64,000 nucleotides of DNA from assembly GCF_002067275.1 (NCBI RefSeq), contig NZ_MVQX01000035.1:1-64000 (forward strand). Direction: 5' to 3'. Below the pieces are notes generated by a model. The model saw only the letters and a list, made by a program, of their open reading frames with translations. It searched no databases and was not told where the DNA came from. The translations under genes were made by a program, and so were the position numbers. The DNA comes from Methanomethylovorans sp. PtaU1.Bin093 (GTDB lineage Archaea > Halobacteriota > Methanosarcinia > Methanosarcinales > Methanosarcinaceae). Numbering within the stretch: the stretch's first letter is position 1; every line of letters begins with the position of its first letter. Shown here piece by piece: positions 44,323 to 51,821 of the stretch.

Positions 44323-46031
44323 GAGAAGATGAAGAACCTAAGAGCATATTCAGGGATCTACGGGTAATGATCTTCATAATTGCTCTTCTGGGATCGATAG
44401 CTTTCATTCATCCCGGATATAGCTCTGCAGATGGATTTACGACGAACCTCAAATATGGACTGGACCTGGAGGGTGGTTCATGGTTACAGGTCAAGCTTCA
44501 GGGGGCACTTGTACAGGTCGATGCGGACACAAATATGCTTCTGAAAAAGCTCGTAGAACCGGTAATAAGTAACACGATCGAAATCACAGGTACAACAGCC
44601 GCTGTCAATGGCCAAGGGCAAACCCATACCCAGGCTATCACTTTCACGACTCCGGGCAACATTACAAATGCTCAGATGGACCTTTTGGGACTGGGTGAAT
44701 ACACCATCAGTAAACAAAACGAACTTACACAGGTAAAAATAACCACATCTAAAGAAACACTTATAGAAGCCTACCTCGCCAACTCTTTGAAGGCTGAGAT
44801 CGTTCCGATGGTCATGACGGATGGAGTGGAATATGAGATAAGGACTGCTGTCACAGAGCAGCAGATCGAAGCTCTTATGGATGCGGTGGGCGGTTCCATC
44901 CTGAAAAATGCTGATGGCAGCTCGCGATACAAAGACGGGGTGAGAACAGAAACCCGTGATCTTACCAAAACCATCCTTAGTGAAAAGATGAATTCTCTTG
45001 GACTTAAGGACATACCTGTGAAGACAGTAGGTGATGAGTACATCCTCATCGACTTTGCGGGCATTGACCTGTCAACTGCAAGGGAGATCGCAGAAAAACC
45101 CGGCAAGTTCGAGATACGTATCCAGACCATAGGCAATGAGACAAAGCATGTGATATATGGTGAAGACATAGAAAGTGTCGGGATAGTTGGTTACAATGAG
45201 GAGGACGGAATGTGGTCTACGCCCTTCACCCTCAACGAAGCGGGAGCTCTCGCCCTGCAAAAAGCAGCTATCGAGGCAGGGGCTACCACCAATCCAATGG
45301 AGCACAATCTGGTAATGTTACTCGACGGCAATGAAGTGTACAGTGCGCCTCTGAGTAACTCTGCAGCTCAGCAATTGGTAATAGGTCCGATCTATTCCTG
45401 GCAATCCTCCACAGGTACCGGAGATGAGGGTAAGGCACAGGCACAGCAACTTCAGATCCATCTGAGGGCCGGAGCCCTTCCTGTCAACGTAGAGATCATG
45501 GGTGCAGGTCATGTAGACGCAGCATTAGGAACGCAATTTAAGAAAGAATCTGTGATCGCAGGGTTGATAGCTCTGATGGCAGTGGCCTTAGTGGTGTACA
45601 GGAAGTACCACCAAAAGGAAATACTTATACCTATGGTAGGTACTTCTTTAAGTGAAGTGATAATGATATTGGGTGTCGCCTCTGCGATAGGCTGGCAACT
45701 TGATCTACCAAGTATTGCAGGTATCATCGCTGCAATCGGTACAGGCATCGATCACCTTGTGATCATCACTGACGAGGTATTGTATGAAGGCAAATTACCT
45801 CCTACAAAGGTGTACCTTTCCAGGATAACCAAGGCATTTAGCATAATACTGGCAGCAGCAGCAACGACCGTTATTGCCATGGGGCCATTGGTATTGATGG
45901 GTTTCGGGTCCCTGAAAGGGTTTGCCATTACCACCATAATAGGTGTGTTCATAGGCGTGGTAATAGCAAGGCCGGTCTATGGGAAGCTGATAAACGAAGT
46001 ATTGAAAGGTAAAAGCGAGGGTCAGGCCTGA
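44319..46031 (+). CDS. secD: Protein-export membrane protein SecD
   Basis: A 570-residue RND-superfamily subunit with an N-terminal helix, a large P1 extracytoplasmic domain (LKYGLDLEGGSWLQVKLQGA at its start), and five C-terminal helices including IIAAIGTGIDHLVIITDEVL. It works with SecF. Translation is coupled to secF through the ATGA overlap. Its TGA overlaps a CTG codon that may start the next gene. Confidence 0.93.
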   Translation: MREDEEPKSIFRDLRVMIFIIALLGSIAFIHPGYSSADGFTTNLKYGLDLEGGSWLQVKLQGALVQVDADTNMLLKKLVEPVISNTIEITGTTAAVNGQGQTHTQAITFTTPGNITNAQMDLLGLGEYTISKQNELTQVKITTSKETLIEAYLANSLKAEIVPMVMTDGVEYEIRTAVTEQQIEALMDAVGGSILKNADGSSRYKDGVRTETRDLTKTILSEKMNSLGLKDIPVKTVGDEYILIDFAGIDLSTAREIAEKPGKFEIRIQTIGNETKHVIYGEDIESVGIVGYNEEDGMWSTPFTLNEAGALALQKAAIEAGATTNPMEHNLVMLLDGNEVYSAPLSNSAAQQLVIGPIYSWQSSTGTGDEGKAQAQQLQIHLRAGALPVNVEIMGAGHVDAALGTQFKKESVIAGLIALMAVALVVYRKYHQKEILIPMVGTSLSEVIMILGVASAIGWQLDLPSIAGIIAAIGTGIDHLVIITDEVLYEGKLPPTKVYLSRITKAFSIILAAAATTVIAMGPLVLMGFGSLKGFAITTIIGVFIGVVIARPVYGKLINEVLKGKSEGQA

Positions 46032-47074
46032 TAACGCAAGCAAGTACAAAGGACCTCTGGACCGTGAAATATAGACCTTCAAGGCTTGAGGAGATCATAG
46101 GTAATGAAGAGTCTGTGAATACGCTTCACAGACTTGCATTGTCCCGTAATGTTCCACACTTGTTATTGTATGGACCGGCAAATTCCGGAAAAGCCACTGC
46201 TGCCTTTGCTCTGGCGCACGAACTGTATGGGGAAGGTTTCGAAAGGAATTTCACCTACTTCAATGCATCCGATTTCTTTGACAAAGGTAAAAGTTATCTG
46301 ATACGGGACAAGAGATTCACACGTATACTGGGTACCGATGACCCCAGGAAGATCCAGAAAAGTGTGATATCCATCTTCAAGGAAATAATCAATGAATATG
46401 CAAGTGTGGCACCAATAGATTCGGACTATAAGGTCATATTCATAGATAGTTCCGAAACTCTTGATGTGAATGCACAGCATGCATTAAGACGCATGATGGA
46501 AAAATACACGGCAACGTGCAGGTTCATTCTTTCCACCACTCAGCCATCAAGATTGATAGCGCCTCTGCGTTCAAGGGGCTTACAGCTTTTTTTCAGGCAT
46601 GTATCAGATGAAAAACTGGGCAATTTCATAAAACGTATATCTGAAAACGAAGGCTTTCCTGTCACTGAGGATGGTATACAGGCATTGTTGTATCACTCAC
46701 GAGGCAACGTGGCAGTTTCACTTGATACATTACAGGTAGCAGTAATTCTCTCCCATGGTGAACCAATAGGAACTCAGGCTATATATGATGCTGCTGTCAG
46801 GGAAGAAGTAGGTGAGATCAGATCGCTCTTTGAGGCCGCCACGGTCGGCAATATGATGGAGGCCAGGAAGATCATAGACCGCATGTTGATAGATAATGGT
46901 TTTACTGGTTATGAGATACTTGAACGTCTTCACAGGACCGTGGTGGGGTCTGGAGAACCTGAACACAGGATCGCAAGGTGGACCATTAAGATAGCCGATG
47001 CTAACTTTAAAATGATGCAGGCTGCTAATGACAGAATACAACTTGAAGCTCTGGTGGCAGATCTCTGCAACTGA
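46028..47074 (+). CDS. RFC small-subunit paralogue with degraded ATPase motifs
   Basis: A clamp-loader small-subunit homologue (about 348 residues from the CTG; 336 from GTG 46064). The DNA polymerase clamp loader loads PCNA onto primed DNA. Changes from the catalytic consensus: Walker A is GPANSGKAT rather than GPPGTGKTT, Walker B is IFIDSSETL rather than LDEAD, and the SRC motif is SRG. About 25 extra residues follow NASD. It is probably a structural partner of the catalytic RfcS, similar in role to the second small subunit known from Methanosarcina. The family start WTxKYRP extends upstream of GTG 46064, which cuts into it; CTG 46028, overlapping the secD stop and 6 nt after GAGGG, would restore it. 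Confidence 0.8.
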   Translation: MITQASTKDLWTVKYRPSRLEEIIGNEESVNTLHRLALSRNVPHLLLYGPANSGKATAAFALAHELYGEGFERNFTYFNASDFFDKGKSYLIRDKRFTRILGTDDPRKIQKSVISIFKEIINEYASVAPIDSDYKVIFIDSSETLDVNAQHALRRMMEKYTATCRFILSTTQPSRLIAPLRSRGLQLFFRHVSDEKLGNFIKRISENEGFPVTEDGIQALLYHSRGNVAVSLDTLQVAVILSHGEPIGTQAIYDAAVREEVGEIRSLFEAATVGNMMEARKIIDRMLIDNGFTGYEILERLHRTVVGSGEPEHRIARWTIKIADANFKMMQAANDRIQLEALVADLCN

Positions 47075-47089
47075 TACAGAATAGTGATT

Positions 47090-48730
47090 ATGGATAAGAA
47101 CAGTGAATTCACTCTGGCCTGCCGCGAACTCCTGGAAAAAGTACTCAGCGGGGAAATACGGGACCCTGATCAGCTGGTTAAGGCAAAGAAACTGGTAAGC
47201 AAACATCATAAACTCTCTTCTCTGCCTACAAATGCAGATATTATCATCTCCGGGAACGAAGAGGAGCAGCTTTTAGTAAGAGAGTTCCTGCGGAAAAAGC
47301 CTGTACGCACCATCTCAGGTGTTGCGGTAATAGCAGCGATGACTTCCCCTGCTCCATGCCCACATGGAACATGTGTTCCCTGTCCCGGAGGTCCGGCCTC
47401 TTCTTTTGCTTCGCCGCAAAGCTATATGGGACAGGAACCCTCTACAATGCGCGCTATCCAATGTGAGTACGATCCCTACAGGATAACAACTGCCCGCCTT
47501 GAACAATTAAAACAGATCGGACATGACATAGATAAAGCCGAATTGATCATAATGGGCGGGACGTACTCAGCTCGCACTTTGGACTATCAGGAATGGTACG
47601 TAAAAAAGTGTCTTGAAGCCATGAATGACTTTTTTGGTACGGAATGGCGGGAACATGCCCATGTCATTGGCAAGGAGTGCCCTTACATCCCTCTTGAGGA
47701 GGTGCAGAAGGCCAATGAAACCTCAAGGGTCCGCAATGTGGGTATGACATTTGAGACACGGCCAGATTGGGCCAAAGAAGGGCATATAGATATATTGTTG
47801 AAATTAGGGGCCACCAAAGTTGAGATAGGAGTGCAAAGCACTTACGATTTCGTACTTTCCAGGATCAATCGCGGGCATACCGTTGCCGATACGACAGAAG
47901 CTAACAGGGTCCTGAGAGACAGTGCACTTAAAGTGGGTTTTCACATGATGCCACATCTTCCGGGCATGGACATTGAAGGAGATGTACGTAATTTCAAAAG
48001 ACTGTTCAGAGATAGCAGGTTCAGGCCAGATTACCTGAAAATATATCCTACACTGGTCACAGAGGGAACGGAACTTCAGAGAATGTGGCAGAATGGAGAA
48101 TATGAAGCCCTTACAGATGAAAATGCTGTTGAATTGCTCTCCCGGATAAAGGCATTTCTGCCGAAGTGGGTAAGATTGCAGAGGATACAGAGGGATATTC
48201 CTGCTCATCAGATACTTGCAGGTACCCGCAAAAGTAATATCAGACAGCTTGCTAAAAGCATGCTGGAAGAACATGGCGGCTCATGCCGGTGTATCCGCTG
48301 CCGGGAGGTAGGTCACAATATTCTTAAAGGGATCATGCCTGATCCTGAGAACATTACACTCACAGTAGAAAAATACGATTGTTGCAGTGGAGTGGAACAT
48401 TTCATATCTTTCGAAGATGTACGATCGGACATCCTGATAGGTTTTCTGAGATTAAGGTTCCCTCATGATCCTCACAGGCTTGAGCTGCAGAATTCAGCTC
48501 TGGTCAGAGAATTGCATGTATATGGGTCCATGGTCCCGGTAGGTGAAAATGCAAAAAAGTGTGATTGGCAGCACAGAGGATACGGAGCAGAATTGCTGAA
48601 CTGTGCAGAAGAAGTGACAAAGGATGCGGGCTTTAAGAAAATATCGGTTATAAGTGGTATTGGGGCAAGGGAATATTATCGCAGACAGGGTTATATGTTG
48701 GATGGCGTATATATGTCTAAGTGGTTTTAG
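47090..48730 (+). CDS. elp3: Elp3 tRNA uridine(34) 5-carboxymethylaminomethyl modification enzyme
   Basis: A 546-residue Elp3. The N-terminal radical-SAM domain has the cluster motif CPHGTCVPCPGG, and the C-terminal half is a GNAT acetyltransferase (QHRGYGAELLNCAEEVTKDA, IGAREYYRRQGYMLDGVYMS). It modifies the wobble uridine of tRNA. The ATG at 47090 is close to the end of the RFC paralogue (16 bp); a GTG two codons earlier is possible. It is likely in one transcript with that gene. Confidence 0.93.
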   Translation: MDKNSEFTLACRELLEKVLSGEIRDPDQLVKAKKLVSKHHKLSSLPTNADIIISGNEEEQLLVREFLRKKPVRTISGVAVIAAMTSPAPCPHGTCVPCPGGPASSFASPQSYMGQEPSTMRAIQCEYDPYRITTARLEQLKQIGHDIDKAELIIMGGTYSARTLDYQEWYVKKCLEAMNDFFGTEWREHAHVIGKECPYIPLEEVQKANETSRVRNVGMTFETRPDWAKEGHIDILLKLGATKVEIGVQSTYDFVLSRINRGHTVADTTEANRVLRDSALKVGFHMMPHLPGMDIEGDVRNFKRLFRDSRFRPDYLKIYPTLVTEGTELQRMWQNGEYEALTDENAVELLSRIKAFLPKWVRLQRIQRDIPAHQILAGTRKSNIRQLAKSMLEEHGGSCRCIRCREVGHNILKGIMPDPENITLTVEKYDCCSGVEHFISFEDVRSDILIGFLRLRFPHDPHRLELQNSALVRELHVYGSMVPVGENAKKCDWQHRGYGAELLNCAEEVTKDAGFKKISVISGIGAREYYRRQGYMLDGVYMSKWF

Positions 48731-48772
48731 ATACGTTTTTTACCAATGCTTGCTAATGGGGCATGGACAATA

Positions 48773-49165
48773 ATGAGAAGTGATCAGATAGAGAACATGT
48801 CGGAAAAAGAGATTCTGTGGCAGATCCTTGAAATACTGGTCAGTATAGATCGGAAAATAGACCGGATGGTTCCAAAAGGTATCCCGATGACCAAAGCACA
48901 TTCAATGGGAGATGAGAAAGCAGATCACTCGGGTGGTCTGGATGTAATGACATTGCTTTCCCTGCCGGAACATTTGAGGATCACTGCAACGGTATTATTT
49001 GAGAGGGGAGCGGCTACTGCTGAAGATATATCAAAGGTCACGCATAAGGAAAGAGCTGTTGAAAGTGGCTACCTCAATCAGCTTGTAAGGATGAGACACG
49101 TGAAAAAATACCGCACAGGCAGAAAGGTATATTTTTGCATCAGCGAGGATAAGAAAACTGACTGA
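48773..49165 (+). CDS. Winged-helix domain protein next to a MinD-like ATPase
   Basis: A 130-residue protein I cannot assign to a named family. The N-terminus has a helical segment (MSEKEILWQILEILVSIDRK) that may oligomerise. The C-terminal 80 residues look like a winged helix (LSLPEHLRITATVLFERG, TAEDISKVTHKERAVESGYL, VKKYRTGRKVYFCIS). The start is uncertain: ATGs at 48746, 48773 and 48797 are in frame and none has a strong ribosome-binding site. It precedes the MinD-like gene by 23 bp and may regulate it or work with it; that is inference. Confidence 0.6.
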   Translation: MRSDQIENMSEKEILWQILEILVSIDRKIDRMVPKGIPMTKAHSMGDEKADHSGGLDVMTLLSLPEHLRITATVLFERGAATAEDISKVTHKERAVESGYLNQLVRMRHVKKYRTGRKVYFCISEDKKTD

Positions 49166-49188
49166 TCGATAACATAGGCTTTTTTCAG

Positions 49189-49959
49189 ATGGGTGATGAT
49201 GTGGGGGTAACTGTAGCTGTACATTCGGCTAAAGGGGGAACAGGAAAAACTTGTATATCGACGAACCTTGCAGCTTTATTAGCTTGTGAAGGTTATAATG
49301 TTTGTCTTCTGGATATGGACCTAAAAGCACCGTGTCTGTGCACTTTCTTTAATAAATATCCAAAGTGGTGGCTTAATGAATATCTTGATGGTAACTGCAA
49401 CATCGATAGTATACTGAATGAGATCGGTCCCCAATTGGGTACGAAGGGCCATTTTATCATAGGTTGTTCCAATCCCGATATTACAGCAATTAGAAAAGTG
49501 TCCAATGTTGACCGAAAGTGGCAGGCAAATGCATTGAAATTACTTCTGGCTGCAAAAAGATCTCTATTTGAGAAAGGTATCGATGTATTGATCTTAGATA
49601 CTGGACCGGGCATAGAGTTCGAATCTGTGAACGCTATTGCTGTAGCGGATCTCGTATTGTCTGTCATGAAACCCGACAAGATAAGTTATGTGTGCACCGA
49701 GCAACTTGTGAAAGGTGTTTATATGACACTGGAAAAGAAATGTTATCTGGTGGAGAACATGAGTCCCAGGTTACCCATTAAGCTGGCCGAAAAAGAGCAA
49801 GTTTTTGGGATCCCTGTCATTGCATCAATACCCTGTATCTGCGACATTCCCCAGAAAAATGATACATGCATAATAAGTTTAACTTATCCCGACCACATAT
49901 TCACAGCTTCAGTGAAAAGAATACGCCGGGCTATAGAAGAGCACATAGCTAAAATATGA
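49189..49959 (+). CDS. MinD/ParA-type P-loop ATPase
   Basis: A 256-residue deviant-Walker ATPase: VAVHSAKGGTGKTCISTNLA (residues about 8-27), then CLLDMDLKAPCLCTFF and VLILDTGPGIEFESVN. Lys in the KGGTGKT signature is intact. The C-terminus (RIRRAIEEHI) lacks the strongly amphipathic membrane-targeting helix of bacterial MinD. It could position a complex or a partner protein; no MinC/MinE partner is present. Cysteine content is higher than in neighbours. It follows the winged-helix gene by 23 bp. Confidence 0.82.
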   Translation: MGDDVGVTVAVHSAKGGTGKTCISTNLAALLACEGYNVCLLDMDLKAPCLCTFFNKYPKWWLNEYLDGNCNIDSILNEIGPQLGTKGHFIIGCSNPDITAIRKVSNVDRKWQANALKLLLAAKRSLFEKGIDVLILDTGPGIEFESVNAIAVADLVLSVMKPDKISYVCTEQLVKGVYMTLEKKCYLVENMSPRLPIKLAEKEQVFGIPVIASIPCICDIPQKNDTCIISLTYPDHIFTASVKRIRRAIEEHIAKI

Positions 49960-49960
49960 T

Positions 49961-50062
49961 CTATATTTTTTCTTGCTTATGCAGGATCTTCTTTGCTTCT
50001 ATCTGTATATATTCTTCGATCGCTCCTTCTTTTATTTCCTGGGCCCGGTTCTCAAATGTATT
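49961..50062 (-). pseudogene. Possible gene remnant, 33-codon C-terminus-like fragment
   Basis: On the minus strand an open stretch of 33 codons ends in TAG at 49961-49963 and is preceded by TGA at 50063-50065. It reads as a charged helix (ENRAQEIKEGAIEEYIQIEA then KKILHKQEKI) of typical protein composition, in contrast to the AT-rich DNA around it. No start codon or upstream domain is present in this frame. It looks like the decayed 3' end of a former gene. Confidence is low. Confidence 0.3.
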
Positions 50063-50402
50063 TCAATGTAAAAAGTGGATGTTGTGTATATGTGTATTAC
50101 ACTTGGGAGAAAACACATTCTTCTTAAATTTCAAAATACGAAAAGAATACGCATACATATACATAATTACGTTTAACAAAGTTTATATAATAAAAACAGA
50201 TTAAACCTTTCATAAAGATTTATGAGATCTGGCACTATTCACCTTTCTATTTGATGTTGGCAACAGCTGTGTATTTAAATTTTTTAATAGATACAATTGT
50301 TCACTATGATGCTTTAATAATAAGAATTCAAGTTAATAATTTTTATTTTGTATACCATTCGTATAAAAGTAATTTAATAAACTTTAAATAGAAAGTTGTA
50401 GA

Positions 50403-50460
50403 TACAAGTAAATGGGATTACAAAGTATTTTACTTGTAAAAAAACAATATTTTACAATCC
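50403..50460 (+). promoter_or_regulatory. Inverted and direct repeats before the DUF1699 gene
   Basis: TACAAGTAAA (50403-50412) is inverted as TTTACTTGTA (50429-50438). TATTTTAC occurs twice, at 50426-50433 and 50448-50455, 22 bp apart, which is two helical turns. A TATA-like box at 50382-50390 would put the transcription start inside the first arm. This may be an operator or a structured leader for the gene at 50476. GAGGT before the ATG is the ribosome-binding site. Confidence 0.4.
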
Positions 50461-50475
50461 ACAGAGGTATAAGAT

Positions 50476-50874
50476 ATGAAAATAAGAGTTGTCAGTTCCA
50501 AAGAAGAAATTAATACATTAAGCCCAAATGAAGAGATAGTGCACCTTGCATTCAGACCATCTAACACGGACATCTTCTCACTTATAATGAAGTGCCCCCA
50601 GGTTAAGGCACTCCACATACCAAGTTCCTACAAGAGAACTATTTCCAACTCTGCTAAGATGTACCTCAAAATGCAGGGTATAGAACTGCTCGAAGGAGAC
50701 GTATGGGGACACCGCAAGGATATAAACGAATATTCTGAAGTTTCCCCGAGCGTTTACGAGCGCATAAAGCAGTACCGTCTGGACGGAATGCAGGAAGATG
50801 ACATCGCCGACAAGATGGTCAGAGAAACCAGGCTGAGCCCGGATTTCATCTCATTCCTTATCAAGAGCAACTGA
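50476..50874 (+). CDS. DUF1699 family protein
   Basis: A 132-residue soluble protein of DUF1699, which I recall as a family of Methanosarcina and relatives. It begins KIRVVSSKEEINTLSPNEEI and has an alpha/beta start followed by a helical C-terminus (PSVYERIKQYRLDGMQEDDI). Function is unknown. It is a single gene with a 516-bp gene-free region upstream that carries repeats. Confidence 0.7.
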   Translation: MKIRVVSSKEEINTLSPNEEIVHLAFRPSNTDIFSLIMKCPQVKALHIPSSYKRTISNSAKMYLKMQGIELLEGDVWGHRKDINEYSEVSPSVYERIKQYRLDGMQEDDIADKMVRETRLSPDFISFLIKSN

Positions 50875-51041
50875 TTTTAAAAATATAATGCCGGTCTTGC
50901 TGACCCGCATTCTCTTCCCTTTTTGATCTGTCCATAGGATTTTAAACCCTGTAAATAGCCCTCATTCTCCGGAAGTTTTATTTTACTGTTCCCAGATCGA
51001 ATCACAAAACATGCAAGAAAGTAAAAAAGACCTGAATACTT

Positions 51042-51236
51042 TCACTCCACATCCATCAATTTAATACCTATTCCGGAAATAAGGAGTATAAATATCACCA
51101 AAGAAACAATGAATCCATAGCTTTCCATCGATGAATTAGGATCGGCGGAAAAGACAGAATGAGTGATAATAATAAGGGCTATCAGGACCAGCACTGAGCC
51201 AGTGGAAGATAATATTTCAAGGGTCTTTTTGTTCAT
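51042..51236 (-). CDS. Small membrane protein with two helices
   Basis: A 64-residue protein (from ATG 51236; a TTG three codons earlier is possible). It consists of two hydrophobic helices (VLVLIALIIITHSVF and YGFIVSLVIFILLISGIGIK) joined by a short polar loop with Pro and Asn. A GGA sits about 6 nt upstream of the ATG. I do not recognise the family. The hydrophobicity pattern and lack of overlap with other genes support it as real. Confidence 0.55.
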   Translation of the reverse strand: MNKKTLEILSSTGSVLVLIALIIITHSVFSADPNSSMESYGFIVSLVIFILLISGIGIKLMDVE

Positions 51237-51314
51237 GTGGTCCAATAAGCGGGTAACCTACATCAATTTAACGCATTGGGAAATCAGTTAGGCATGTATA
51301 TCAATAGGTGATCC

Positions 51315-51812
51315 ATGACAGAATTCGAGAGAGTACTTGTACAATCGTTTAATTCCTTTTTCACTGAGAATGAGATAAAAGGAATAGCACACAGAGTAAA
51401 ACAGCATCGTTTTACTCCTCAGTTCCTGGACGTACTTGTGGATTCACTTGACCCGGACTATTATATGGGCATAGAATGCAAAAGTATTTCTGTAGACAAA
51501 GGAGCAAAAGCTCTGTATTATTCTCAGCACTTCACAGTGGACAAAAAAGGCACTCATCAGATAGCACGCATCTCTGATTTTCTCAGACTTTCAGGGCGTG
51601 CCGGTTTTCTGGCAGTGGAACTGAGGATGGGAACAGGTTATTCCCGTGAAGCATATATCGTACCCTGGACCGAACTGGATACCCTTTTTAATACCGAAGG
51701 AGAAAAGAAGTTATCTATATCTGATCTGAAAGAGTATGCCATGATAGAGAGAGAGGGAAACAGATATCGTATCGATCCTGCAAAATGGAAAGCAGGAAGA
51801 GTACTCGGATAA
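51315..51812 (+). CDS. Predicted PD-(D/E)XK nuclease (Holliday junction resolvase-like)
   Basis: A 165-residue protein with a likely nuclease core: an acidic residue in FLDVLVDSLDPDYYMG, then GIECKSIS (E-x-K) near residue 54, and a following helix rich in basic residues. This resembles archaeal Holliday junction resolvase-like nucleases of the PD-(D/E)XK superfamily. The C-terminal part is a small beta/alpha module. It is followed by a DHH exonuclease gene with 9 bp or less between them, so a shared role in DNA repair or replication is likely. The family was not searched. Confidence 0.55.
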   Translation: MTEFERVLVQSFNSFFTENEIKGIAHRVKQHRFTPQFLDVLVDSLDPDYYMGIECKSISVDKGAKALYYSQHFTVDKKGTHQIARISDFLRLSGRAGFLAVELRMGTGYSREAYIVPWTELDTLFNTEGEKKLSISDLKEYAMIEREGNRYRIDPAKWKAGRVLG

Positions 51813-51821
51813 GTGGTTGGA

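Larger units (their letters stand above)
49960..50475. other. 516-bp gene-free AT-rich region
   Basis: This stretch between the MinD-like gene and the DUF1699 gene holds no full gene that I trust. It contains a short coding-like remnant on the minus strand (listed separately), long AT-rich tracts, a TATA-like CTTTAAATA at 50382-50390 and an inverted repeat in front of DUF1699 (listed separately). A non-coding RNA is possible but no known family is recognised. Confidence 0.5.

Noticed and set aside
49956-50204. Plus-strand open frame of 82 codons after the MinD-like gene
   Set aside because: It has a Cys/Phe/Ile-rich composition typical of AT-rich non-coding DNA, no ribosome-binding site and begins within the upstream gene's last codons.
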